Shown: positions 30,372 to 38,752 of the stretch, piece after piece
Layout: each line of letters starts with the position of its first letter
Numbering within the stretch: position 1 is the stretch's first letter
Assembly (NCBI RefSeq): GCF_025200925.1
Contig: NZ_CP104174.1
Span: forward strand, 558,001 to 622,000
Length of the DNA stretch: 64,000 nt
Direction: 5' to 3'
Source: Bradyrhizobium sp. CB1015
GTDB taxonomy: Bacteria; Pseudomonadota; Alphaproteobacteria; Rhizobiales; Xanthobacteraceae
Position numbers and translations under genes: made by a program
Notes under the pieces: generated by a model
What the model saw: only the letters and a program-made list of their open reading frames with translations
Database searches by the model: none
Told to the model about the DNA's origin: nothing

Positions 30372-32087
30372 ATGACCTTTGGAACGAAGGGCTTCTTGGC
30401 CGGCATCTCCATGATTGCGATGCTTGCCGCCGTTACACCGGGCGTTCGCGCCAACGACTCCCTGCTCAAGGCGCAATCCGATTCGAATCAATGGGCCGTT
30501 GCCGGCCACGACTACGGCAACACGCGCTTCAGTCCGCTCAAGCAGATCAACACCGAGAACGCCGGCAAGCTGACGCTCGCTTATTCCTTCTCGCTGGCGT
30601 CGCTGCGTTCGAACGAATCCTCGCCGATCGTCGTCGGCAACACGCTCTACGTTTCGAGCTCGTGGGGCCCGAAATACGTCTATGCGCTCGATGCAGCGAC
30701 CGGCGCGCGGAAATGGACCTGGGAGCCCGACATTCCCGAGGACGTGCTGCAATACGCCTGCTGCGACGTGAACAGCCGCGGAGTCTCCTATGCTGACGGC
30801 AAGATCTTCGTCGGCCGCCTCGACGGCAAGCTGACCGCGCTCGATGCCGCGACCGGCAAGTCGCTGTGGACGGCGAAGGTGGTCGACTACAAGCAGGGCT
30901 CGGTCATCACCTCGCCGCCGCTCGTCGTGCGCGACAAGGTCATCACCGGCTTCGGCGGCGGCGAATACGGCGTGCGCGGCGCGCTGCTGGCCTTCGACAT
31001 CAACACCGGCAAGCAGGTGTGGCAGACCTACACCGTTCCTTCGCCGGACGAGCCCGGCGGCGATTCCTGGAAGGGCGACTCCGCCCAGCATGGCGGCGGC
31101 GCGGCCTGGCTGGTCGGCTCCTACGATCCGAAGAGCGACACGGTCTATTGGGGCACCAGCAATCCAGCCCCGTGGAACACGGCGGTGCGTTCGACCGGGG
31201 ACGGCAATTTCGGCAAGCTGACCAACCTCTACACGGCTTCGACGCTCGCGCTCGATCCCAACACCGGCAAGATCAAGTGGCACATCCAGACCACGCCGGC
31301 CGACGCCTGGGATTATGACGGCGTCAACGAAGCCGTGCTCGCGGATCTCAAGATCGGCGGCAGCACCGTTCCGGCCCTGATGAAGGCGGACCGCAACGGC
31401 TTCTTCTTCGTCGCCAATCGTGAGACCGGCAAGGTGTTGTCGGCGGAGAAATACGTGTTCTCCAACTGGGCCAAGAAGTGGGACGTCGCCACGATGCGCG
31501 CGGTCGAGGATCCCGACAAGCGTCCCGGGCCGAATCATCCGGCCAAGGACATCTGCCCGAACCTGATCGGCGGCAAGAACTGGCAGCCGATGTCGTTCAA
31601 CCCGCAGACCGGCCTCGTCTATATCCCGTCCAACAACGTCTGCATGGACTGGTCGGTCAGCGATGTCGCCTACAAGCGCGGCGTGTTCTATCTCGGCGCC
31701 GAATTCCCGACCAAGGAAGGCCCCGGCGGCTTCCTCGGCGAGCTCGTGGCCTGGGATCCTGTCGCGCAGAAGAAGGTCTGGTCGATCAAGGAAGACCTGC
31801 CCTTCAACGGCGGCACGCTGACCACGGGCGGTGGCCTGGTGTTTGCCGGCAACATCCATGGCGACTTCCGTGCCATCGATGCGAAGTCCGGCAAGGTGCT
31901 GTGGAGCAAGAATCTCGGCTCCGGCATCGGCGCAGGTCCGGTGACCTATCAGGTCGACGGCAAGCAATATGTCGCGATCGTCGTCGGCCGCACCGCTGCG
32001 CTGCCTGCGTTCCTGGGCGAGGTAGGAAAGAAGATGACGGCCGCAGCCCCCGAGGGCGGTTCGCTCTTCGTGTTCTTCGTCCAGTGA
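30372..32087 (+). CDS. PQQ-dependent alcohol dehydrogenase with lanthanide-type motif
   Basis: 571 residues from ATG 30372, with GGAGG upstream. Signal peptide to about residue 27, then an eight-bladed propeller of the methanol/ethanol dehydrogenase family. Adjacent cysteines form the vicinal disulfide (YACCDVNSRG, Cys130-131). Metal ligands are visible: Glu198 in GGGEYGVRG, Asn264 in TSNPAPWN and Asp314. Asp316, two residues later (WDYDG), is the extra Asp of lanthanide-dependent XoxF/ExaF/PedH enzymes; calcium enzymes have Ala there. Periplasmic oxidation of an alcohol is expected, with electrons going to a cytochrome c. Substrate unknown. Confidence 0.9.
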   Translation: MTFGTKGFLAGISMIAMLAAVTPGVRANDSLLKAQSDSNQWAVAGHDYGNTRFSPLKQINTENAGKLTLAYSFSLASLRSNESSPIVVGNTLYVSSSWGPKYVYALDAATGARKWTWEPDIPEDVLQYACCDVNSRGVSYADGKIFVGRLDGKLTALDAATGKSLWTAKVVDYKQGSVITSPPLVVRDKVITGFGGGEYGVRGALLAFDINTGKQVWQTYTVPSPDEPGGDSWKGDSAQHGGGAAWLVGSYDPKSDTVYWGTSNPAPWNTAVRSTGDGNFGKLTNLYTASTLALDPNTGKIKWHIQTTPADAWDYDGVNEAVLADLKIGGSTVPALMKADRNGFFFVANRETGKVLSAEKYVFSNWAKKWDVATMRAVEDPDKRPGPNHPAKDICPNLIGGKNWQPMSFNPQTGLVYIPSNNVCMDWSVSDVAYKRGVFYLGAEFPTKEGPGGFLGELVAWDPVAQKKVWSIKEDLPFNGGTLTTGGGLVFAGNIHGDFRAIDAKSGKVLWSKNLGSGIGAGPVTYQVDGKQYVAIVVGRTAALPAFLGEVGKKMTAAAPEGGSLFVFFVQ

Positions 32088-32092
32088 CAACT

Positions 32093-32137
32093 CGCGCGCG
32101 TATCCTCGAGGTGACGGGATACGCGCGCGCTTTCTCC
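32093..32137 (+). terminator. 13-bp hairpin after the PQQ dehydrogenase
   Basis: CGCGCGCGTATCC (32093-32105) pairs perfectly with GGATACGCGCGCG (32117-32129), loop of 11, followed by CTTTCTCC. It begins five bases after the stop codon and lies 120 bases before the next gene, so it could end most transcription and lower expression of the cytochrome fusion. Confidence 0.7.
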
Positions 32138-32260
32138 AGACTTTAGCTGCGGCATCGAGTTGTGCCTGGTGCCGCCGCGCCTGGCTCAACAAGCTCCGGC
32201 GCAACTAGGCCAAGGGAAATGCCAGGCGAAACGCCAAGGAAAACGCAAAGGGAGACGAGG

Positions 32261-33439
32261 ATGCGTCCGAATCATTCCGGCACCGGTGCGAGCCGACATC
32301 GCGCCATCGCAGGCCTGCTCGCGTGTGCCGCCGCGGCGCTGATCGTTCCGGCCTGGTCGCTGCAGGCCGAGGAAGCCCAGCCGTTCCGTCTCTGCGCCGA
32401 TCCGACCAACCTGCCATTCTCGAGCGACAGTTCGTCGAAGCCCGGCTTCTATGTCGAGATCGGACAGGCCCTGGCGCAGGCGCTCGGCCGGCCGATCGCC
32501 TATGATTGGTACAAATCCTATTTCGGCAAGCGCACCGTGCGCGTCACGCTGCTCGGCAAGCAATGCGACGCCATGATCGGGCTGCCGCGGTCCGAGGATT
32601 TCATGGGCCCGGCCGTCATCTTCTCCGAGGCCTTTGCGAAGGAAGGCTATGCCCTCGTGGCTGCCAAGGGCGCGGCGGTCGGCGGCATCGACGGCCTCAA
32701 GGGCAAGCGTGTCGCCGTGCAGTTCGCCAGCACGCCGCAAAACCTGCTCGCGAGCCGCGACGACATCCAGAAGGTGACGGTGCTGTCGCCCGAGGAGGGC
32801 ATGCAGGCGCTCGACCAGGGCAGGGCCGACGTCGCCTTCATCTGGGGACCGGTCGCCGGCTGGCTGAACAAGACCAGCTACGACGGCCGCTATCAGATCG
32901 AGCTCACCGAAGGCGAAGGCCTGTCATGGGATGCGGCCATCGGCTTTGCCAAGACCTCGACCGAGTTGCGCGATCGCGTCAATGCCGTGTTACCGCAGCT
33001 TCAGGGCACGATCGGCGAGCTCGCCGTGAAATACGGTTTGCCGAGCGGCGCGCCGGTCCGCTTCGGTGCGGTGCCGGCGGCGGTGACGACGGGCACGGGA
33101 AGCGGAGCCGGCGTCGCACAGGTCGCCAATGTCGTGGCGACCGAGACCAAGGGCGATGCGGTCGCGCCGGGCACCGAGGCCGTCGGCGCGGGCAAGGAGA
33201 TCTTCAACGGAACCTGCGCGCACTGCCACGGTCCCGATGCGATCCAGAGCGAGCGGAAGATCGATCTGCGGTTGCTGCGTCACCGCTACGGCGACGAGAT
33301 GCGCGAGAAGTACTGGACCACCGTGCACGAGGGGCGGCCGACCAAGGGCATGCCGGCCTGGAAGGAGGTCTATACCGATGACCAGTTCGACAGCATCTAT
33401 TCCTTCCTGCTGACGGTCCAGACCGAATCGAACGACTGA
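32261..33439 (+). CDS. XoxJ-like periplasmic binding protein fused to cytochrome c
   Basis: 392 residues from ATG 32261 (GGGAGACGAGG upstream). Signal peptide to about residue 36. Residues 40-265 are a solute-binding fold of the MoxJ/XoxJ type found with quinoprotein dehydrogenases (FRLCADPTNLPFSSDSSSKP; RADVAFIWGPVAGWL). A linker at about 268-308 leads to a cytochrome c domain with haem motif CAHCH (319-323) and likely axial Met364 (KGMPAW). In methylotrophs XoxJ and the electron acceptor XoxG are separate proteins; here they are one chain. It probably both assists the dehydrogenase and accepts its electrons. Confidence 0.85.
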   Translation: MRPNHSGTGASRHRAIAGLLACAAAALIVPAWSLQAEEAQPFRLCADPTNLPFSSDSSSKPGFYVEIGQALAQALGRPIAYDWYKSYFGKRTVRVTLLGKQCDAMIGLPRSEDFMGPAVIFSEAFAKEGYALVAAKGAAVGGIDGLKGKRVAVQFASTPQNLLASRDDIQKVTVLSPEEGMQALDQGRADVAFIWGPVAGWLNKTSYDGRYQIELTEGEGLSWDAAIGFAKTSTELRDRVNAVLPQLQGTIGELAVKYGLPSGAPVRFGAVPAAVTTGTGSGAGVAQVANVVATETKGDAVAPGTEAVGAGKEIFNGTCAHCHGPDAIQSERKIDLRLLRHRYGDEMREKYWTTVHEGRPTKGMPAWKEVYTDDQFDSIYSFLLTVQTESND

Positions 33440-33592
33440 ACGGTCTTGACCGAAGCCGATCGGGAGGATGTGGTAGCGTCCATCCGGCACCATCCCGGTG
33501 CCGGGCGGATGCCGGATGGTTCCGCCTCTTTCGCTGCGGCGGCGGATGCCTATACGGTGCAGCATTCGGCGGTGCAGTCCTGTGAAGGCGCC

Positions 33593-34285
33593 ATGACCAG
33601 CTTCCTGATCGTCGACGATCATCCGCTGTTTCGCGAGGCGCTCGGCAATGCGGTGCGGCTGGCCTTGCCGGAGGCGCGGATCTTCGAGGCGGTGTCAATC
33701 GAGGATGCCCTTCATATCCTGACGGCCGAGCAGGGCGAGGGCATCGACCTCGCGCTGCTCGACCTTTCGCTGCCCGATGCCACCGGATTCTCCGGCTTTC
33801 TGCGCTTGCGCGAGGCCTATCCGCGGCTGCCTGTCGCCATCGTGTCGAGCGAGGAGGATCAGCGCGTCGTCCGCGAGGCGCTGGAGCTGGGAGCCGCCGG
33901 CTATCTGCCAAAGTCGTTGTCGAAGCGCGAGCTGGCGCAATCGATCGAGGGCGTGCTGAATGGATCGGTGTCGGTGCCGAAGGATTTCGTCGCAACGCCG
34001 CAGCGGCGGCGGGCCGAGGCCAGCAAGGCGCTCGAGGTCAAGCTGCGCGAGCTCACGCCGCAGCAGCTTCGCGTGCTCGAGCTGCTGCGGCGCGGCTATC
34101 CGAACCGGCAGATCGGCCAGGAGCTCCAGCTCGCCGAATCCACGGTGAAGGCGCATATCACCGAAATTCTGCGCAAGCTCGGCCTGTTCAGCCGCAACAA
34201 GGCGATCATCGAGATCGGCAAGGTGGACCTGCCGGATCCCAAGGCCCGGCCTTATGCGCGGGCCGACCGCGGGCGGCCGCAATGA
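33593..34285 (+). CDS. LuxR-type response regulator 1
   Basis: 230 residues from ATG 33593 (MTSFLIVDDHPLFREALGNA); the frame is open upstream but not similar. The receiver has the acidic pair VDDH, phospho-acceptor Asp in LALLDLSLPD, and Lys in GYLPKSLSK. The C-terminal LuxR helix-turn-helix is LTPQQLRVLELLRRGYPNRQ. It resembles ExaE/AgmR-type regulators of quinoprotein alcohol oxidation and follows such genes here. Confidence 0.9.
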   Translation: MTSFLIVDDHPLFREALGNAVRLALPEARIFEAVSIEDALHILTAEQGEGIDLALLDLSLPDATGFSGFLRLREAYPRLPVAIVSSEEDQRVVREALELGAAGYLPKSLSKRELAQSIEGVLNGSVSVPKDFVATPQRRRAEASKALEVKLRELTPQQLRVLELLRRGYPNRQIGQELQLAESTVKAHITEILRKLGLFSRNKAIIEIGKVDLPDPKARPYARADRGRPQ

Positions 34286-34400
34286 CGCGCAATGTCCTGC
34301 TTGATCTGGATCAACCCGGTCTGGTCCGGCTGGGACATTCTCGTTTCGACGTCGAACCCGTCGATCATCTGGCCGATCAACCAGGAATGGCTCACGCGTG

Positions 34401-35102
34401 ATGCGATTTCTGATCGTCGAAGACCATCCGTTGTTTCGCGAAGCTCTCGAGGGCGCGCTCCAGATGGTGGCGCCGGCCGCCGAGATCCTTCAGGCGACCT
34501 CGATCGACGGTGCGCTCGAGCAGGCCGCGGCGGCTGCCGAGCTCGACCTCATCCTGCTCGATCTGTCAATGCCGGGCACCACAGGCCTTTCGGGCATCAT
34601 CCGCATCCGCAAGGCCTTTCCCAGGATTCCCGTCGTCATCGTGTCCGGGCATCAGGATCCGCAGATCATGACCGGCGCCCTGTCGCTCGGCGTCTCCGGC
34701 TACATCCTCAAATCGTCCTCGAAGCAGGATCTGGCGCAGTCGATCGGCGAGGTGCTGCGCGGCGCGGTCTGTGTTCCTGCCGCCTATCGCGGGCTGGTCC
34801 GCCCGCAACGCGCCGCCGGCCCTGCGCAGGATCTCCTGAAACGCCTGAACGAGCTGACCCCGCAGCAATTGCGCGTGCTCGAAATGCTCAAGCGCGGCCT
34901 GCAGAACAAGCAGATCGCCTTCGAGCTGAATATCTCCGAGACCACGGTGAAGGTCCACGTCTCCGACATCCTGCGCAAGCTCAACGTGCTCAGCCGCACC
35001 AAGGCCATCGTCGAAATGTCCCGGATCGATTTCGCGACGCTGGCCGCCGAGGGGGCCGGCCCGAAGCGGGAGCGTTCGCAGGCAGAACCCCCCTCGGGAT
35101 AG
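34401..35102 (+). CDS. LuxR-type response regulator 2
   Basis: 233 residues from ATG 34401. Receiver: MRFLIVEDHPLFREAL, Asp in LILLDLSMPG, Lys in GYILKSSSK. Helix-turn-helix: LTPQQLRVLEMLKRGLQNKQ. It is a paralogue of the regulator just upstream, with the same layout and shared LTPQQLRVLE, so the pair arose by tandem duplication. Its kinase may be the one at 38753. Confidence 0.9.
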   Translation: MRFLIVEDHPLFREALEGALQMVAPAAEILQATSIDGALEQAAAAAELDLILLDLSMPGTTGLSGIIRIRKAFPRIPVVIVSGHQDPQIMTGALSLGVSGYILKSSSKQDLAQSIGEVLRGAVCVPAAYRGLVRPQRAAGPAQDLLKRLNELTPQQLRVLEMLKRGLQNKQIAFELNISETTVKVHVSDILRKLNVLSRTKAIVEMSRIDFATLAAEGAGPKRERSQAEPPSG

Positions 35103-35109
35103 CCTGGCA

Positions 35110-35373
35110 TCAGTCATCGGAACGAGGCGCGAACCTCATCGACTCCGCCGGCCTCGATGAAAGACCGTAGCCCGGCCAATCGAAGGCATGGATTTCGTAG
35201 TCATCGGCGAGGGCCGCGCCGATATCCTTCCAGGCATACAGGGTCTCTGGAAAGCCGTGCAGAAAGAGAACGATCCCATTCGGTCTCGCGCTGCGCAGAA
35301 CCATCCTTCTGAGCGTGATATCTTCGCTGATCTCGAAGAAACCGATCGGGTTGTCGTTGATCCGGTGCGACAT
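35110..35373 (-). pseudogene. Truncated alpha/beta hydrolase
   Basis: 87 residues with only the N-terminal part of an epoxide-hydrolase-like fold: IVLFLHGFPETLYAWKDIGA carries the oxyanion HGFP motif and HAFDWPGYGLSSRP follows. The chain stops before the nucleophile elbow and catalytic His, so it cannot be active. It abuts the end of response regulator 2 on the opposite strand. Confidence 0.75.
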
Positions 35374-35493
35374 GGTCGGTGTCCTTTCATCCCGTTACGA
35401 GATCGGCGTGCGGGTCGAGGTGATCTGGGGGCCAGGGAGGCCCCGGTGGCGAAGAGTTCGGGCGGCTCAGGACTTTTTCGTCGCTCGCCGCCG

Positions 35494-35907
35494 TCACTTC
35501 ACCAATGCGAGCAGCGGCTTGCCTTTTTCGACGATATAGGTGGCGAGTTCGCTGCCGGTGACGCTGCCGACGTTCCTTGCCGCATGAACCATTCCGGCCG
35601 GAATGAACAGGACGTCGCCGGCCTTCAGCGTGATCGGCGGCTTATCCTCGATCTGGTACTCGAGCGAACCCTCGAGGACATAGATGATCTCTTCGCCGGG
35701 ATGCCTGTGCTTGCCGAAGGCCACTCCCGGGGCGAGGTCGACGCGTACCTGGACGGCTTCGCGTCCGGGCGCAGAGAGATCGTGGCGCTGCAGATCGGTG
35801 CGCGTCACGCCTGCCTGCTGAGCCTGCGCCGCGCCGGAAGCCAGAAGGCTTCCGACGACAAGCGCCGCAATCGCCAGGATCTTCCTCTTCACTTGATGCT
35901 CGCTCAT
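35494..35907 (-). CDS. Exported cupin-domain protein
   Basis: 137 residues with a signal peptide (AIAALVVGSLLASGAAQAQQ). Cupin motif 1 is FGKHRHPGEEIIYVLEGSLE and motif 2 is AGDVLFIPAGMVHAARNVG, with three His and one Glu metal ligands. It is on the same strand as, and 24 bases downstream of, the epoxide hydrolase-type gene. The role is unknown. Confidence 0.85.
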   Translation of the reverse strand: MSEHQVKRKILAIAALVVGSLLASGAAQAQQAGVTRTDLQRHDLSAPGREAVQVRVDLAPGVAFGKHRHPGEEIIYVLEGSLEYQIEDKPPITLKAGDVLFIPAGMVHAARNVGSVTGSELATYIVEKGKPLLALVK

Positions 35908-35931
35908 TTCGTGCTCCCTTGGGCAGAATGT

Positions 35932-37272
35932 TCAGATCGATTTTCGCAGCGACCGGAAGCCTGTGCGGATCTCTTCCGAAAAAAGTTTCGGTTGTTCCCA
36001 GGCTGCAAAGTGCCCGCCCTGGTCGACCTTGTTGTAGTGAATGAGCTTGTGATAGGCGCGCTCGGTCCAACTGCGCGGAGCCTGGTAGATTTCGCCTGGA
36101 AAGACGCTCACGGCAGCGGGAATCGAGATGTCGACCGCGTTCAGTGCGCTCATTCCCTTGTTTTCCCAGTAGAAGCGGGCAGCCGAGATCGCGGTGTTCG
36201 TCAGCCAGTAGAGTGTGATGTCGTCGAGGACGTCGTCGCGCGTGACGTCGCCTGCGGAGTGCCCATTGATGGTGCGTCCGAGCACGGCCGAAGTGATCGC
36301 CGCTGCCGGCTGCGCATCACCGTCACCGTGGTCGAGAATCCAGGCGGCGAGGCCGACCGGCGAATCCGCCAAGCCATAGAGCGTCTGCGGCCGCGTCGCC
36401 ATCATTGCGGCGTAGGCAAAATGCTGGGCGCGAAAATCCTTCACCTGGTCGAAGGCGCGTTGCTCGTCGGCTGAGAGACCGGGTGGCATCTCACCGCTCT
36501 GCAACGCCTTGGTGATCTCCGGTGGAATCGTGCCGGGGAAGTTGGTGTGGATTCCCAGCAGTTCCCACGGCGCCTGTTTGGCCATCGCATTGGAAATGAG
36601 AGCACCGATGTCCCCGCCTTGCGCGACAAAGCGCGTGTAGCCGAGGCGCTTCATCAGCTCGACCCAGGCGCGCGCGACGCGGGCGGGGCCCCAGCCGCTG
36701 GTGGTCGGTTTGCCCGAAAACCCGTAGCCGGGAACGGACGGGATCACGACATGGAAAGCGTCCGATGCGCTCGCGCCGTATGCCGTGGGATTGGTGAGGG
36801 GATCGATGATCTTCAACTGCTCGATGATCGAGCCCGGCCATCCATGCGTGACGATGAGCGGCAGCGCATCTTCGTGCTTCGAGCGAACGTGGATGAAGTG
36901 AATGTCCAGCCCATCGATCTCGGTGATGAACTGCGGCAGGGCGTTCAGCCTTGCCTCGATCTTGCGCCAGTCGTAATCCGTCCCCCAGTAGCGCGCGAGG
37001 TCCCGAAGGATCGCAAGCTGTACGCCCTGCGACTCGTCGGCGACGGTCTCCTGTTCCGGCCACCTCGTCGCGTTTATGCGGCTCCGCAGATCGATCAGAG
37101 CGTCTTCCGGAATATTGATCCGAAAAGGCCGGATTTCGTCGCTTGTGGCCGCCGTCGCCGGGGGTGTGGAAAGAACACTTGAGGCCGCCGCCGCGGCAAT
37201 TCCCATCGCGGCGGTAAGGATGAGCTGGCGTCGGTCCGTGTTGATGAGTTCGGAAACTGGTTGCGCACGCAT
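35932..37272 (-). CDS. Epoxide hydrolase-family protein with twin-arginine-like signal
   Basis: 446 residues from ATG 37272. The start TDRRQLILTAAMGIAAAAAS looks like a Tat signal. The N-terminal EHN region is FRINIPEDALIDLRSRINAT, and the hydrolase core follows: HGWPGSIIEQ, nucleophile Asp in FVAQGGDIGALISNAM, and catalytic His in KVDQGGHFAAWEQP. This is the microsomal-type epoxide hydrolase layout. It sits in a three-gene group with a VOC protein and a cupin. Confidence 0.88.
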   Translation of the reverse strand: MRAQPVSELINTDRRQLILTAAMGIAAAAASSVLSTPPATAATSDEIRPFRINIPEDALIDLRSRINATRWPEQETVADESQGVQLAILRDLARYWGTDYDWRKIEARLNALPQFITEIDGLDIHFIHVRSKHEDALPLIVTHGWPGSIIEQLKIIDPLTNPTAYGASASDAFHVVIPSVPGYGFSGKPTTSGWGPARVARAWVELMKRLGYTRFVAQGGDIGALISNAMAKQAPWELLGIHTNFPGTIPPEITKALQSGEMPPGLSADEQRAFDQVKDFRAQHFAYAAMMATRPQTLYGLADSPVGLAAWILDHGDGDAQPAAAITSAVLGRTINGHSAGDVTRDDVLDDITLYWLTNTAISAARFYWENKGMSALNAVDISIPAAVSVFPGEIYQAPRSWTERAYHKLIHYNKVDQGGHFAAWEQPKLFSEEIRTGFRSLRKSI

Positions 37273-37319
37273 TGGGACTCTCCCTCGCTCGTTCAATTGG
37301 GTCACGTTGCAGCCGCGGC

Positions 37320-37997
37320 TCAAGCCGGCAGCGGCTGGCCGGCCTGCTCGCGGGCGATGTAGTCGGCGTACCAGTCCGGCCAGTTCGCATCGTACTGACC
37401 GCCGTTCCGCTTCTCGTGCTCACCGTGTGCCGCAGCCGCACGTCGGAGCGCGCTCGCGAGCTCGGAGGAAGAGGTGAATGTTGTGCCTGCTGCCTCTACG
37501 CGTCCCGGCAATCGCGTGGTGATCTCCTGGAACAGCCAGCCGTTGCCGTCGGGATCGTTGAACGAGACGTACGAGCGATAGCTGGCGCGCGCGGGATCCA
37601 GACCGGCAATCCGACGGCGCCCGAACAGATAAGGCTCGTCGGGTCCGGTGTGCACGTCGCCTTCAGCGTGGAAGACCTCGCTGACCTCGACACCGCGACC
37701 GCGCAGATCGTCTCGCGCGGCTTCAATGTCGGAGACGATCAGGTACAGACCCTTGGCGGAGCCGGGTGCTGCCGCGGTCACGTTCTTGCCGAAGATGACC
37801 GAGGAGGGGGAGCCGGGCGGTGTGAACTGGATGACGCGGTAGTCGTCAGGCCCCGCGAAATCGGCATCGAGCCTCCATCCGAGGTTCGCATAGAACTTCT
37901 TGGCGCGATCGACGTCGGAAACAGGGATGACGACGACCTCGAGCTTCATATCGATCGTTGGCGCTTGGGTGGTCTCGTTTGCATTGGGGGCAGACAT
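37320..37997 (-). CDS. VOC (glyoxalase-fold) protein
   Basis: 225 residues. One VOC unit is clear: LEVVVIPVSDVDRAKKFYAN and YVSFNDPDGNGWLFQEIT, with the metal-type Glu at the end. About 60 extra C-terminal residues (HGEHEKRNGGQYDANWPDWY) follow. Its gene is divergent from the OhrR-like regulator and leads the epoxide hydrolase and cupin genes, suggesting a regulated detoxification group. Confidence 0.85.
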   Translation of the reverse strand: MSAPNANETTQAPTIDMKLEVVVIPVSDVDRAKKFYANLGWRLDADFAGPDDYRVIQFTPPGSPSSVIFGKNVTAAAPGSAKGLYLIVSDIEAARDDLRGRGVEVSEVFHAEGDVHTGPDEPYLFGRRRIAGLDPARASYRSYVSFNDPDGNGWLFQEITTRLPGRVEAAGTTFTSSSELASALRRAAAAHGEHEKRNGGQYDANWPDWYADYIAREQAGQPLPA

Positions 37998-38022
37998 TGC
38001 TCTCTCCTAAATTAGCTCGTTT

Positions 38023-38035
38023 ACGATATATTCGT
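38023..38035. promoter_or_regulatory. Candidate operator between VOC and MarR/OhrR genes
   Basis: ACGA-TATAT-TCGT, AT-rich and palindromic, in the gap between the divergent genes. A second AT-rich run (GCGATATATATGCATGCGG) lies at about 38090. Confidence 0.4.
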
Positions 38036-38144
38036 GTCCGCTGTATAAAGGACCGCAGAACCTCAATGTCAACCTTCCGATTTAATCGGGCGCGATATAT
38101 ATGCATGCGGAACTTCACATGTCCGTGTTGGAAAGGGTGCCCGA

Positions 38145-38651
38145 ATGAGCCTGAAGAACGGTCCCAGTGCCGATTCCAGAGACGATTCAATGACCGATCA
38201 GAAACCGCAACCGGCCGAGGGCGACCGGCGCCTCGACGATTTCCTGTGCTTCGCGATCTATTCGGCCAACCTCGCCTACGGACGAGCCTACAAGCCGGGC
38301 CTCGATGAACTCGGCCTAACCTACCCGCAGTGGATCGCGATCGTGGCGCTGTGGGAGCAGGACGACCAAACCGTAAGCGAGCTCGGCGACAAGATGTTCC
38401 TGGAATCCAACACCCTGACGCCGATCCTCAAAAAACTCGAGGCGATGGGCTATTTGCGCCGCCAGCGCGATCCCGCCGACGAGCGGCAGGTGCGCATCAG
38501 TCTCACCGACGCCGGCCGACGCCTCCGCGAGAAAGGCATGCACATGAATCTCGTGAAGTCGAGCGGACTCAAGCCGGATGAGTTCGCGCGGCTGCAGAAA
38601 AGCGTCGTCAGGCTCCGCGACAATTTAATCAAGGCGATGGAGGAGGAGTGA
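38145..38651 (+). CDS. MarR family regulator, OhrR-like
   Basis: 168 residues from ATG 38145, chosen because GGAAAGG lies at suitable distance; ATG 38190 is an alternative. The segment LDDFLCFAIYSANLAYGRAY carries the conserved reactive Cys of OhrR peroxide sensors. The winged helix is ESNTLTPILKKLEAMGYLRR and DERQVRISLTDAGRR. It probably senses organic peroxides or similar electrophiles and controls the divergent VOC/epoxide hydrolase genes. Confidence 0.87.
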   Translation: MSLKNGPSADSRDDSMTDQKPQPAEGDRRLDDFLCFAIYSANLAYGRAYKPGLDELGLTYPQWIAIVALWEQDDQTVSELGDKMFLESNTLTPILKKLEAMGYLRRQRDPADERQVRISLTDAGRRLREKGMHMNLVKSSGLKPDEFARLQKSVVRLRDNLIKAMEEE

Positions 38652-38752
38652 CAGGCCCTGCCTACTTTGCATGGGGTTGTTTTCGACATTTTTGTCTTGG
38701 CTAGGCCCGCTAGCCCCGCCGCAAGCGGGACGAGGCGAAGATCATCCGCGCT

